A DNA stretch of 64,000 nt from Gibbula magus (Eukaryota; Mollusca; Gastropoda; Trochida; Trochidae). Under the pieces are notes generated by a model. That model worked only from the letters and a program-made list of their open reading frames with translations, ran no database searches and was not told the origin of the DNA. Below are positions 45,971 to 59,800 of the stretch, one piece after another. Each line of letters starts with the position of its first letter. Within the stretch, counting starts at the first letter, position 1. The stretch is taken from positions 39,398,023-39,462,022 of the forward strand of contig OW388296.1 of NCBI GenBank assembly GCA_936450465.1. The letters are read 5' to 3'. The translations under genes were made by a program, and so were the position numbers.

Positions 45971-46740
45971 TTCACTGGCATACAGATAGTACCTGGATAA
46001 TATGGAACATGAAATGGTCCTGGTCCAGAACTTTCATGTTAAGTGTAGACATATTGCGGCAAGTTTGTAGTATTTTGTAATGTTAAGGTGTACAAAAACG
46101 ATGAAGTCAGTATGATACTATAATAGTTTCAAGATATCATGCTCTGGTTTGATAACAATCATCTTTGTCGGACTTTGTTTACTGGAGGTTACTCTGGGAC
46201 TTAGTTATAATGTAACTCTGGAACAGTTCAGTACTCCATTATTACATTTAGAAATGTATTAATTATATTTCAGGCAGCGTTGGACTACCTGTTTTCGAAG
46301 AGGCTTTGGGGTAAATTATTGATAAAGAAGGCTCCCGCCTTCGAAACCTGTAACTAACAATATTCTATATTCTATATGTGAGTCTTCTGGGTATATGTCT
46401 ATGCGTTGATGGCGGCTCTCTCCTCCCTCTTCAAGACGTTTATGAAATGAACAATTCATATGTTCACAATAGAGGTGTACAATTTGCAACATTAGTGTAC
46501 AGTCATATTTTAGTACGGTATAATGTGTACAAAACACTCCAAAGTGGAAGCGACTTACTGGGCCATGTTCAAGAGAGGTTTCAAAGTAATCGCTCAACCC
46601 TTGAACGCGATTCCTCAATGTAGCGCTACGTAGCAAGGCGAGCAAACTTCGAGGAATTTGCACCGTGTCGTTCAAGAGAGAATGAGCGCTACTTGAGCGC
46701 TACATTGAGCAATCAATGAGCGATTATAAGCGCTCGCTGT
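45971..46740. other. Intergenic; GAGCG-rich patch near 46560-46740
   Basis: No gene is supported. The 3' part contains repeated TGAGCGCTACTTGAGCGCTA-like words and ends just before the Harbinger remnant, so it may be the non-coding part of the same or a nested element. A 119-codon minus-strand open frame (46316-46675) overlaps this patch and shows no motif. Confidence 0.4.
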
Positions 46741-46980
46741 TATGGAACGGAGTCCAGGTGTGTCACAAATGAACCACGACTACAAGTTCATGAACCTATT
46801 GAACCAGCTGACCCTAACTCAGATGATGAACCAAGGAAGCTACCCTACTTCTTGTTAGCAGATGACGCCTTTGCCTTGAAAACATTCTTCATTCAGAGGA
46901 ATAATGACCTTTAGAAATGATCTACAACTACACTGTCGGCCAAAAGAACGCCAACTTGATTTTCCTTAAAATGAAAGATG
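46741..46980 (+). pseudogene. PIF/Harbinger transposase remnant
   Basis: The plus strand reads EPRKLPYFLLADDAFALKT, matching the Harbinger nuclease block with DxAF (typically FLGDSAFPLK). After stops and a frameshift it continues PLEMIYNYTVG, where the family has the ERxxNYRLSRAR block. The frame is broken by TAG and TGA soon after the DDAF motif. No N-terminal part, accompanying Myb-like gene or terminal repeats were recognised. Confidence 0.6.
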
Positions 46981-47033
46981 AAATAATTCTGATTATAATT
47001 AATGGTGGTCTTCACGTTATGCTGACACAATAA

Positions 47034-47529
47034 TTAAAGGTGCATCCATTGTGTTTCATAAAAAAAATTATTAGGCTTTAATAGTCCCGACTCACCATAT
47101 GTGCTGTTTAAAGTGCAAATAAATTCACCCGGCTTGCATATTCATCCCGAATCACCAAATATATCATAGTTACTAGTTTCCAATTAAAATAGAGTAACAT
47201 CAGTATGATGTGCAGAAACCAAAACTACACGTCCCATTTAATGCACATTAGTTATATGACCTATTAAACATGATAACCCAAATTGATCAGTTTGTCTGTT
47301 ATAAATAATATTCCAAAATTACGTTTGACTCATTGGCGCGCGCCACACGCGGTACATTGTCCGGTTTTCGATCAGAAATCACTTCTTTTACCTTCATATC
47401 GTCAATATGCTAAGTCGACCATGAGCAAAATGGCAATTTTCGGCAACAGTCAGAACTTCCCGATAACATAACACAATGTTTTACGTTTAGCATATGTGAC
47501 CCCAAACAACACAATGGATGTACCTTTAA
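47034..47529 (-). mobile_element. TTAA-flanked MITE, copy 4 (496 bp, inverted)
   Basis: TTAA at both ends (47034-47037 and 47526-47529), with inverted repeats AGGTGCATCCATTGTG and CACAATGGATGTACCT. The interior carries ATTGTCCGGTTTTCGATC, the complement of the block shared by copies 1 and 3, so this copy is reversed. Confidence 0.88.
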
Positions 47530-50054
47530 TATGAAAGTCCATTGAAATCGTGGAAAAACTGTGATTCGAGTCAATAACATTCATGAAAACCGCGCCCAAT
47601 GAAGACCTCTATTTCCGGTTGATTCACTTGCGCACCGTAGCCACGTACATCTGTAAAAAATGATAAATTAAGTTGTTGAGTTTGTTTGTGGTACCAAATT
47701 ATTTCTAGCTTGTGATGTTGTAGCTCGGTGGACCACATTGGAACACCCGAATACTGATAATACTGGGAACCGTAAGGGTAAAATAAACTCCGGCTTCTTT
47801 TCGCATGCAAAATACATATTTGACAATGTAAGTAAAGAGATACACACAAAGCACGTCGACTGTGACAGTACTATGATGTTGCTGTAAGGAAAAGTGAGCA
47901 TCCTGTAACAGATGTAAGATTGGCCATAATATTCCATCATATTCCAATTACTGTTATCATTTCACAAGTCAGTGAAAAGTGGCATGCCACAAATAGCGAG
48001 TGTATCCACTTCAAGAGAGTTTGTAGTCCCTGACATGACGTCATATAGACCGTCTCCGCACATAGGTTGGAGTGGGTGACACTGACACCCTGGCCCTGAC
48101 ACCTCCCCCTCCTCTTGTGGTGCCTGTGACACCGTCCGTCTGTCGTGTGAACGTTGCAAGATAAGATAGCCTCATAATGTTATATCCGACTAGCTGAATA
48201 CATTCACGGTTGAGTGCAGAGTGAAGAATTCAACATAGTGAGAATGCACCGCTTTGAGGTTTTGACCATCAGCCTCTACGCCGGTAAACTTCCAGTGAAC
48301 CAATTTCACTGAGCAGCTGGGGTCTGCTTTCATCCAATACTGTCCTACTTGTCGTGAAAAATGAGTCAATGTTGGAGGCTTTAAGCCAAAGGGCGGAGAC
48401 GATGAGATCCGGCCCTGCTGCTGACGAATCAGGGCTTGGCAGATTTGTTTGGTAATTCAGATAGTACCAACTTCCACAGGAAATATTTTTTTCCATTTTA
48501 ATGCAGTTAAAAAGCTTTTACATGAAGGCCTACCCATAGTAAGCTAATTATAAGGCACATATCTGCCTATTTTTTCAAAACACGAACACATAAGTTAACA
48601 TGTTCCAAATAAGCAAAACATCAGTTTGTAGCTACACAATCCTACCCAAGGGTAAGGGTGAGGATAGGATGAGCCAGTCAGTCACTCACTGGTTATGCAA
48701 TCCTATCCAGTAGACGAAGCACACCTGGGGCAGCTAGTGGTAGCAAAGAGGAGGCTAAATTAGCTTAGAGATATTTATTTTTGGTGGTAGGGCAATGAAA
48801 TTGGATGTGTTTGAATCGTCAAAACAAGATATAATATGATTACCTACAACATGTTATGATGGCCCTATAATGGTGAAACACTTAGTCTACATCCATCAAA
48901 GATGTAGTGGCCATTATAATGCGTTCACTAAAATGGCCACTCGAAGGTAGTTGAAGTGATCTGCCTGATGTAGTGATAAGTAAACACTGAGAGTAGAATT
49001 TTAATTATGGCACCATGAAGGAATGGTCATTCATCTTGCTGTCTGAACTCTCAAATTCGCAGAGATATACAAATCTACTTTTCACTCTGACGAGTTCCAC
49101 ACCACTGTCGCTTTATACGTTGCACGTTTTTTTTACAGATAATCAAATTCTATGGATACAGTTGTAATGAGATGTTTAACCCTCGAATGTAACACTATAT
49201 TACAAAGACTTTACTAATAAATGGAAGACAACGCCTTAAAGACAGATTATCAACAACAACAAAATGCAAAAAACTCGCTGGATGTTGAATAACGCCAGAT
49301 TGACACATGCATTGCTGAACACAGTGGACGAGGAAACACATACGAACGACGATCACATGCCTAGTATAAACACTAAGTAATTCATGTGTCTATAGGTATA
49401 GGAGGCTTGGTCGTATCTGCTTTCTCCTTTGTTTTCAACACTAAAACCTGTAGGACGACTATTCGCCACGAGGTATGGAAAGTCATTTCATGTAACGCTG
49501 CTGATGCGCTTAATCAGTGCTTCCTGGATAGCGTGGTGCATATGGTACCTGCATTGTTTCTTAGATTACATGCTGGTACCTGCACTGTTTCTTAGAGGCT
49601 GAGGTTGTGGATAAAACAACCTGACATTGACAACATTCAATACTTACATTCCAACCAAATAACTTGTCATGTACGTGTATTTGAAGAAATTTAATGTCAC
49701 AAGAGAACTGCCAGACTCGAACGTGTGATTGACAGGCTATTGTGGTGGCTGGTGTTGATTTCACTGCATACCTTCTAACACGGGACCTGACACGCAACCT
49801 TTACCAGTCCGGGATGTAAGACTTTCACTGATAGCAATCTGTATTGGGTGTAGAGCCACCCGCCGCGTGCAGTGTGACAGCTCTACTAACCTCATACGGA
49901 GTCGAGAACTACCGACTGGGCCTGACTTCAGAACTTTGGAGAGACTCGTAGTTTATAGTTCGACATGTGCGTTAGTGAAAAACGTAAAAAAAGTGATGAT
50001 ACTTTAAAATGTCAGATTATTAATGTGCATGTTATACATTTACAAATGTTTAAT
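47530..50054. other. Intergenic; a few weak exon-like frames, none called
   Basis: On the minus strand a good acceptor (CATTTTTTACAG, ending 47651) is followed by 25 codons, DVRGYGAQVNQPEIEVFIGR and on to a stop at 47571. Farther upstream, 48159-47962 is open in more than one frame and Cys-rich in one of them. On the plus strand 49386-49480 encodes a short hydrophobic stretch (IGGLVVSAFSFVF). No chain of exons with matching phases could be built and no family was recognised. Confidence 0.4.
49543..49604 (+). repeat. 31-bp direct repeat, two copies
   Basis: TGGTACCTGCATTGTTTCTT at 49543 recurs at 49574 with one change (TGGTACCTGCACTGTTTCTT), each followed by AGA. Confidence 0.8.
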
Positions 50055-50126
50055 TTGAAACCCGGGATCGAACCGATGTCCTGATGCTTTCTCGAACTAA
50101 CCATTTGACCACGAGGCCAGTTGAAA
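50055..50126 (-). other. tRNA-like sequence, probably a SINE head or tRNA pseudogene
   Basis: The minus strand has a Pol III A-box-like TGGCCTCGTGG (50119-50109) and a B-box match GGTTCGATCCC (50074-50064), about 35 bases apart as in a tRNA. The T stem is imperfect and no seven-base acceptor stem can be formed, so a working tRNA gene is unlikely. A tRNA-derived SINE fragment is the best explanation; no SINE tail was recognised. Confidence 0.5.
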
Positions 50127-50583
50127 CTATATTTGGAATAAGGTTCTTATAATGCGTGATATATAGAATCATAAATTTAGGTATTTCTTTTTATATATTG
50201 ATGTTATTTTATCTTGGGTGCAAAAAGGTAACAAACCGGTCTTTGCTTCTGTTTTCTCTAAACTTTGGCCATATTGACATTAGCCATGCAGTCTATAGCG
50301 TTAGCTTGTACATTTCAGCGAGATGCATGAGCAACAGGGTCGGCCAATGCATTTAAAAGCTAGCTGTCGGATCAATGTATCCTCATTGGGCCATATCAAT
50401 TAGATTTCGAGCCCCGAACTTGGAAAACCAAACAAAGCAGCACGGACTGAGCGTACCCGGGAGTTGCCACAGTCTGGGTTGTGCGTTTCATACACAAGAT
50501 TGTTTACAGCCGTATTTGTTTTAAAAATTTATGAAATAGTATCCGTTTGCACTCGACCGTAAGTGGGGTATAAGACAGATATG
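50127..50583. other. Intergenic, nothing recognised
   Basis: No gene, repeat or RNA signal was recognised between the tRNA-like sequence and the inverted-repeat element. Confidence 0.45.
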
Positions 50584-50713
50584 CCCATACTTTACCTCGT
50601 GTATCGACTGATACTCTACAGTTTTACTTATGTGGTCATTCCGAGGCGCAGCAGAGGAAGACACCAAGAGGAAAACTGCAGGGTATCATTCGATACACGA
50701 GGTAAAGTATGGG
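50584..50713. mobile_element. Small inverted-repeat (foldback) element
   Basis: Arms of 38 bases at 50584-50621 and 50676-50713, complementary at all but about three positions (left begins CCCATACTTTACCTCGTGTA; right ends TACACGAGGTAAAGTATGGG), around a 54-base loop. It is probably a foldback MITE. No clear target duplication was seen. Confidence 0.7.
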
Positions 50714-50837
50714 TGTACAGTCATGTATCTGTCACAAATACCGATGGGATTGTACATCAAAGATCCATTAGTCGATTGGGAAGTTTAATGAAAATGAAGT
50801 TAATAAGCAGTTCCGAGGGTTCATGGCGAACACAGAA

Positions 50838-53800
50838 GATGTGAGCTAGACCGAGTGTCTGTGAACATGTTACACCTGGATTTGTGAACTAGACCGAGTG
50901 TCTGTGGACATGTTACACCTGGAGGTGTGAACTAGACCGAGTGTCTGTGAACATGTTACACCTGGAGGTGTGAGCTAGACCGAGTGTCTGTGAACATGTT
51001 ACACCTGGAGGTGTGAGCTAGACCGAGTGTGTGTGAACATGTTACACCTGGAGGTGTGAACTAGACCGAGTGTATGTGGACATGTCACACCTGGAGAAGT
51101 GAACTAGACCGAGTGTCTGTGGACATGTTACACCTGGAGATGTGAACTAGACCGAGGGTCTGTGGACATGTTACACCTGGAGGTGTGAGCTAGACCGAGT
51201 GTCTGTGGGTGTCTGTGAACATGTTACACCTGGAGGTGTGAACTAGACCGAGTGTCTGTGGACATGTTACACCTGGAGGTGTGAACTAGACCGAGTGTCT
51301 GTGAACATGTTACACCTGGAGGTGTGAACTAGACCGAGTGTCTGTGGACATGTTACACCTGGAGGTGTGAACTAGACCGAGTGTCTGTGAACATGTTACA
51401 CCTGGAGGTGTGAACTAGACCGAGTGTCTGTGAACATGTTACACCTGGAGGTGTGAACTAGACCGAGTGTCTGTGAACATGTTACACCTGGAGATGTGAG
51501 CTAGACAGAGTGTCTGTGAACATGTTACACCTGGAGGTGTGAGCTAGACCGAGTGTGTGTGAACATGTTACACCTGGAGGTGTGAACTAGACCGAGTGTA
51601 TGTGGACATGTCACACCTGGAGAAGTGAACTAGACCGAGGGTCTGTGGACATGTTACACCTGGAGATGTGAACTAGACCGAGGGTCTGTGGACATGTTAC
51701 ACCTGGAGGTGTGAGCTAGACCGAGTGTCTGTGGACATGTTACACCTGGAGGTGTGAGCTAGACCGAGTGTCTGTGGACATGTTACACCTGGAGGTGTGA
51801 GCTAGACCGAGTGTCTGTGGACATGTTACATCTGGAGGTGTGAACTAGACCGAGCGTCTGCGAACATGTTACACCTGGAGGTGTGAACTAGACCGAGTGT
51901 CTGTGGACATGTTACACCTGGAGGTGTGAACTAGACCAGGTGTCTGTGGACATGTTACACCTTGAGGTTTGAACTAGACCGAGCGTCTGTGGACATGTTA
52001 CACCTGGAGGTGTGAACTAGACCGAGTGTGTGTGAACATGTTACACCTGGAGATGTGAACTAGACCGAGTGTCTGTGGACATGTTACACCTGGAGGTGTG
52101 AACTAGACCGAGTGTCTGTGGACATGTTACACCTGGAGGTGTGAACTAGACCGAGTGTCTGTGGACATGTTACACCTGGAGGTGTGAACTAGACCGAGTG
52201 TCTGTGGACATGTTACACCTGGAGGTTTGAACTAGACCGAGTGTCTGTGAACATGTTACACCTGGAGGTGTGAACTAGACCGAGTGTCTGTGAACATGTT
52301 ACACCTGGAGGTGTGAACTAGACCGAGTGTCTGTGAACATGTTACACCTGGAGGTGTGAACTAGACCGAGTGTCTGAGAACATGTTACACCTGGAGGTGT
52401 GAACTAGACCGAGTGTCTGTGGACATGTTACACCTGGAGGTGTGAACTAGACCGAGTGTCTGTGGACATGTTACACCTGGAGGTGTGAACTAGACCGAGT
52501 GTCTGTGAACATGTTACACCTGGAGGTGTGAACTAAACCGAGTGTCTGTGAACATGTTACACCTGGAGGTGTGAACTAGACCGAGTGTCTGTGGACATGT
52601 TACACCTGGAGGTGTGAACTAGACCGAGTGTCTGTGGACATGTTACACCTGGAGGTGTGAACTAGGCCGAGTGTCTGTGGGCATGTTACACCTGGAGGTG
52701 TGAACTAGGCCGAGTGTCTGTGAACATGTTACACCTGGAGATGTGAACTAGACCGAGTGTCTGTGGACATGTTACACCTGGAGGTGTGAACTAGACCGAG
52801 TGTCTGTGAACATGTTACACCTGGAGGTGTGAACTAGACCGAGTGTCTGTGGACATGTTACACCTGGAGATGTGAACTAGACCGAGTGTCTGTGGACATG
52901 TTACACCTGGAGATGTGAACTAGACCGAGGGTCTGTGGACATGTTACACCTGGAGGTGTGAGCTAGACCGAGTGTCTGTGGACATGTTACACCTGGAGGT
53001 GTGAGCTAGACCGAGTGTCTGTGGACATGTTACACCTGGAGGTGTGAACTAGACCGAGCGTCTGCGAACATGTTACACCTGGAGGTGTGAACTAGACCGA
53101 GTGTCTGTGGACATGTTACACCTGGAGGTGTGAACTAGACCAGGTGTCTGTGGACATGTTACACCTTGAGGTTTGAACTAGACCGAGCGTCTGTGGACAT
53201 GTTACACCTGGAGGTGTGAGCTAGACCGAGTGTGTGTGAACATGTTACACCTGGAGATGTGAACTAGACCGAGTGTCTGTGGACATGTTACACCTGGAGG
53301 TGTGAACTAGACCGAGTGTCTGTGGACATGTTACACCTGGAGGTGTGAACTAGACCGAGTGTCTGTGGACATGTTACACCTGGAGGTGTGAACTAGACCG
53401 AGTGTCTGTGGACATGTTACACCTGGAGGTGTGAACTAGACCGAGTGTCTGTGTACATGTTACACCTTGAGGTGTGAACTAGACCGAGTGTCTGTGAACA
53501 TGTTACACCTGGAGGTGTGAACTAGACCGAGTGTCTGTGAACATGTTACACCTGGAGGTGTGAACTAGACCGAGTGTCTGTGAACATGTTACACCTGGAG
53601 GTGTGAACTAGACCGAGTGTCTGTGAACATGTTACACCTGGAGGTGTGAACTAGACCGAGTGTCTGTGGACATGTTACACCTGGAGGTGTGAACTAGACC
53701 GAGTGTCTTTTTGACATGTTACACCTGGAGGTGTGAACTAGACCGAGTATCTTTGGACATGTTCCCCCGCGAGGTGTGAACTAGACCAGGTGTCTGTGGA

Positions 53801-56800
53801 CATTTTACACCTTGAGGTGTAAACTAGACCGAATGTCTTTGGACATGTTACACCTGGAGGTGTGAACTAGACCGAGTGTCTGTGAACATGTTACACCTGG
53901 AGGTGTGAACTAGACCGAATGTCTGTGAACATGTTACACCTTGAGGTGTGAACTAGACCGAGTGTCTGTGGACATGTTACACCTGGAGGTGTGAACTAGA
54001 CCGAGTGTCTGTGAACATGTTACACCTGGAGGTGTGAACTAGACCGAGTGTCTGTGAACATGTTACACCTGGAGGTGTGAACTAGACCGAGTGTCTGTGA
54101 ACATGTTACACCTGGAGGTGTGAACTAGACCGAGTGTCTGTGGACATGTTACACCTGGAGGTGTGAACTAGACCGAGTGTCTGTGGACATGTTACACCTG
54201 GAGGTGTGAACTAGACCGAGTGTCTGTGGGCATGTTACACCTGGAGGTGTGAACTAGACCGAGTGTCTGTGAACATGTTACACCTGGAGGTGTGAACTAG
54301 ACCGAGTGTCTGTGAACATGTTACACCTGGAGGCGTGAACTAGGCCGAGTGTCTGTGAACATGTTACACCTGGAGATGTGAACTAGACCGAGTGTCTGTG
54401 GACATGTTACACCTGGAGGTGTGAACTAGACCGAGTGTCTGTGAACATGTTACACCTGGAGGTGTGAACTAGACCGAGTGTCTGTGGACATGTTACACCT
54501 GGAGATGTGAACTAGACCGAGTGTCTGTGGACATGTTACACCTGGAGATGTGAACTAGACCGAGGGTCTGTGGACATGTTACACCTGGAGGTGTGAGCTA
54601 GACCGAGTGTCTGTGGACATGTTACACCTGGAGGTGTGAGCTAGACCGAGTGTCTGTGGACATGTTACACCTGGAGGTGTGAACTAGACCGAGCGTCTGC
54701 GAACATGTTACACCTGGAGGTGTGAACTAGACCGAGTGTCTGTGGACATGTTACACCTGGAGGTGTGAACTAGACCAGGTGTCTGTGGACATGTTACACC
54801 TTGAGGTTTGAACTAGACCGAGCGTCTGTGGACATGTTACACCTGGAGGTGTGAGCTAGACCGAGTGTGTGTGAACATGTTACACCTGGAGATGTGAACT
54901 AGACCGAGTGTCTGTGGACATGTTACACCTGGAGGTGTGAACAAGACCGAGTGTCTGTGGACATGTTACACCTTGAGGTGTGAACTAGACCGAGTGTCTG
55001 TGGACATGTTACACCTGGAGGTGTGAACTAGACCGAGTGTCTGTGGACATGTTACACCTGGAGGTGTGAACTAGACCGAGTGTCTGTGAACATGTTACAC
55101 CTTGAGGTGTGAACTAGACCGAGTGTCTGTGAACATGTTACACCTGGAGGTGTGAACTAGACCGAGTGTCTGTGAACATGTTACACCTGGAGGTGTGAAC
55201 TAGACCGAGTGTCTGTGAACATGTTACACCTGGAGGTGTGAACTAGACCGAGTGTCTGTGAACATGTTACACCTGGAGGTGTGAACTAGACCGAGTGTCT
55301 TTGGACATGTTACACCTGGAGGTGTGAACTAGACCGAGTGTCTTTTTGACATGTTACACCTGGAGGTGTGAACTAGACCGAGTATCTTTGGACAGGTTCC
55401 CCCGCGAGGTGTGAACTAGACCAGGTGTCTGTGGACATTTTACACCTTGAGGTGTAAACTAGACCGAATGTCTTTGGACATGTTACACCTGGAGGTGTGA
55501 ACTAGACCGAGTGTCTGTGAACATGTTACACCTGGAGGTGTGAACTAGACCGAATGTCTGTGAACATGTTACACCTTGAGGTGTGAACTAGACCGAGTGT
55601 CTGTGGACATGTTACACCTGGAGGTGTGAACTAGACCGAGTGTCTGTGAACATGTTACACCTGGAGGTGTGAACTAGACCGAGTGTCTGTGAACATGTTA
55701 CACCTGGAGGTGTGAACTAGACCGAGTGTCTGTGAACATGTTACACCTGGAGGTGTGAACTAGACCGAGTGTCTGTGGACATGTTACACCTGGAGGTGTG
55801 AACTAGACCGAGTGTCTGTGGACATGTTACACCTGGAGGTGTGAACTAGACCGAGTGTCTGTGGGCATGTTACACCTGGAGGTGTGAACTAGACCGAGTG
55901 TCTTTGAACATGTTACACCTGGAGGTGTGAACTAGACCGAGTGTCTGTGAACATGTTACACCTGGAGGCGTGAACTAGACCGAGTGTCTGTGGACATGTT
56001 ACACCTGGAGGTGTGAACTAGACCGAGTGTCTGTGAACATGTTACACCTGGAGGTGTGAACTAGACCGAGTGTCTGTGGACATGTTACACCTGGAGATGT
56101 GAACTAGACCGAGTGTCTGTGGACATGTTACACCTGGAGGTGTGAACTAGACCGAGGGTCTGTGGACATGTTACACCTGGAGGTGTGAGCTAGACCGAGT
56201 GTCTGTGGACATGTTACACCTGGAGGGGTGAACTAGACCGAGCGTCTGTGGACATGTTACACCTGGAGGTGTGAACTAGACCGAGCGTCTGCGAACATGT
56301 TACACCTGGAGGTGTGAACTAGACCGAGTGTCTGTGGACATGTTACACCTGGAGGTGTGAACTAGACCAGGTGTCTGTGGACATGTTACACCTTGAGGTT
56401 TGAACTAGACCGAGCGTCTGTGGACATGTTACACCTGGAGGTGTGAACTAGACCGAGTGTGTGTGAACATGTTACACCTGGAGATGTGAACTAGACCGAG
56501 TGTCTGTGGACATGTTACACCTGGAGGTGTGAACAAGACCGAGTGTCTGTGGACATGTTACACCTGGAGGTGTGAACTAGACCGAGTGTCTGTGGACATG
56601 TTACACCTGGAGGTGTGAACTAGACCGAGTGTCTGTGGACATGTTACACCTGGAGGTGTGAACTAGACCGAGTGTCTGTGAACATGTTACACCTTGAGGT
56701 GTGAACTAGACCGAGTGTCTGTGAACATGTTACACCTGGAGGTGTGAACTAGACCGAGTGTCTGTGAACATGTTACACCTGGAGGTGTGAACTAGACCGA

Positions 56801-59800
56801 GTGTCTGTGAACATGTTACACCTGGAGGTGTGAACTAGACCGAGTGTCTGTGGACATGTTACACCTGGAGGTGTGAACTAGACCGAGTGTCTGTGGACAT
56901 GTTACACCTGGAGGTGTGAACTAGACCGAGTGTCTGTGAACATGTTACACCTGGAGGTGTGAACTAAACCGAGTGTCTGTGAACATGTTACACCTGGAGG
57001 TGTGAACTAGACCGAGTGTCTGTGGACATGTTACACCTGGAGGTGTGAACTAGACCGAGTGTCTGTGGACATGTTACACCTGGAGGTGTGAACTAGGCCG
57101 AGTGTCTGTGGGCATGTTACACCTGGAGGTGTGAACTAGGCCGAGTGTCTGTGAACATGTTACACCTGGAGATGTGAACTAGACCGAGTGTCTGTGGACA
57201 TGTTACACCTGGAGGTGTGAACTAGACCGAGTGTCTCTGAACATGTTACACCTGGAGGTGTGAACTAGACCGAGTGTCTGTGGACATGTTACACCTGGAG
57301 ATGTGAACTAGACCGAGGGTCTGTGGACATGTTACACCTGGAGGTGTGAGCTAGACCGAGTGTCTGTGGACATGTTACACCTGGAGGTGTGAGCTAGACC
57401 GAGTGTCTGTGGACATGTTACACCTGGAGGTGTGAACTAGACCGAGCGTCTGCGAACATGTTACACCTGGATGTGTGAACTAGACCGAGCGTCTGCGAAC
57501 ATGTTACACCTGGATGTGTGAACTAGACCGAGTGTCTGTGGACATGTTACACCTGGAGGTGTGAACTAGACCAGGTGTCTGTGGACATGTTACACCTTGA
57601 GGTTTGAACTAGACCGAGCGTCTGTGGACATGTTACACCTGGAGGTGTGAGCTAGACCGAGTGTGTGTGAACATGTTACACCTGGAGATGTGAACTAGAC
57701 CGAGTGTCTGTGGACATGTTACACCTGGAGGTGTGAACAAGACCGAGTGTCTGTGGACATGTTACACCTGGAGGTGTGAACTAGACCGAGTGTCTGTGGA
57801 CATGTTACACCTGGAGGTGTGAACTAGACCGAGTGTCTGTGGACATGTTACACCTGGAGGTGTGAACTAGACCGAGTGTCTGTGAACATGTTACACCTTG
57901 AGGTGTGAACTAGACCGAGTGTCTGTGAACATGTTACACCTGGAGGTGTGAACTAGACCGAGTGTCTGTGAACATGTTACACCTGGAGGTGTGAACTAGA
58001 CCGAGTGTCTGTGAACATGTTACACCTGGAGGTGTGAACTAGACCGAGTGTCTGTGAACATGTTACACCTGGAGGTGTGAACTAGACCGAGTGTCTTTGG
58101 ACATGTTACACCTGGAGGTGTGAACTAGACCGAGTGTCTTTGGACATGTTACACCTGGAGGTGTGAACTAGACCGAGTATCTTTGGACATGTTACCCCGC
58201 GAGGTGTGAACTAGACCAGGTGTCTGTGGACATTTTACACCTTGAGGTGTGAACTAGACCGAGTGTCTGTGGACATGTTACACCTGGAGGTGTGAACTAG
58301 GCCGAGTGTCTGTGGACATGTTACACCTGGAGGTGTGAACTAGACCGAGTGTCTGTGGACATGTTACACCTGGAGGTGTGAACTAGACCGAGTGTCTGTG
58401 AACATGTTACACCTGGAGGTGTGAACTAGACCGAGTGTCTGTGAACATGGTACACCTGGAGGTGTGAACTAGCCCGAGTGTCTGTGAACATGTTACACCT
58501 GGAGGTGTGAACTAGACCGAGTGTCTGTGGACATGTTGCCCCTGGAGGTGTGAACTAGACCGAGTGTCTGTGAACATGTTACACCTGGAGGTGTGAACTA
58601 GACCGAATGTCTGTGAACATGTTACACTTGGAGGTGTGAACTAGACCGAGTGTCTGTGGACATGTTACACCTGGAGGTGTGAACTAGACCGAGTGTCTGT
58701 GAACATGTTACACCTGGAGGTGTGAACTAGACCGAGTGTCTGTGAACATGTTACACCTGGAGGTGTTAACTAGACCGAGTGTCTGTGGACATGTTACACC
58801 TGGAGGTGTGAACTAGACCGAGTGTCTGTGGGCATGTTACACCTGGAGGTGTGAACTAGACCGAGTGTCTGTGAACATGTTACACCTTGAGGTATGAACT
58901 AGACCGAGTGTCTGTGAACATGTTACACCTGGAGGTGTGAACTAGACCGAATGTCTGTGAACATGTTACACCTGGAGGTGTGAACTAGACCGAGTGTCTG
59001 TGAACATGTTACACCTGGAGGTGTGAACTAGACCGAGTGTCTGTGAACATGTTACACCTGGAGGTGTGAACTAGACCGAGTGTCTTTGGACATGTTACAC
59101 CTGGAGGTGTGAACTAGACCGAGTGTCTTTGGACATGTTACACCTGGAGGTGTGAACTAGACCGAGTATCTTTGGACATGTTACCCCGCGAGGTGTGAAC
59201 TAGACCAGGTGTCTGTGGTCATTTTACACCTTGAGGTGTGAACTAGACCGAGTGTCTGTGAACATGTTACACCTGGAGGTGTGAACTAGACCGAGTGTCT
59301 GTGGACATGTTACACCTGGAGGTGTGAGCTAGACCGAGTGTCTGTGGACATGTTACACCTGGAGGTGTGAACTAGACCGAGTGTCTGTGAACATGTTACA
59401 CCTGGAGGTGTGAACTAGACCGAGTGTTTGTGGACATGTTACACCTGGAGGTGTGAACTAGACCGAGTGTCTGTGGACATGTTACACCTGGAGGTGTGAA
59501 CTAGACCGAGTGTCTGTGGACATGTTACACCTGGAGGTGTGAACTAGACCGAGTGTCTGTGGACATGTTACACCTGGAGGTGTGAACTAGACCGAGTGTC
59601 TGTGAACATGTTACACCTTGAGGTGTGAACTAGACCGAGTGTCTGTGAACATGTTACACCTGGAGGTGTGAACTAGACCGAGTGTCTGTGAACATGTTAC
59701 ACCTGGAGGTGTGAACTAGACCGAGTGTCTGTGAACATGTTACACCTGGAGGTGTGAACTAGACCGAGTGTCTGTGAACATGTTACACCTGGAGGTGTGA

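Noticed and set aside
45407..46000. Several open frames of 60-80 codons on both strands
   Set aside because: They follow from the CpG-rich, stop-poor composition of the TGCGAC block; opposite-strand frames are equally open.
46316..46675. 119-codon minus-strand open frame
   Set aside because: It overlaps GAGCG-rich repeat text, shows no recognisable domain and lies beside a Harbinger remnant.
50055..50126. Functional tRNA gene
   Set aside because: A and B boxes are present but the T stem is imperfect and no acceptor stem forms.
50563..50844. 93-codon plus-strand open frame
   Set aside because: Its reading runs through both arms of a foldback element; the protein has no family resemblance.
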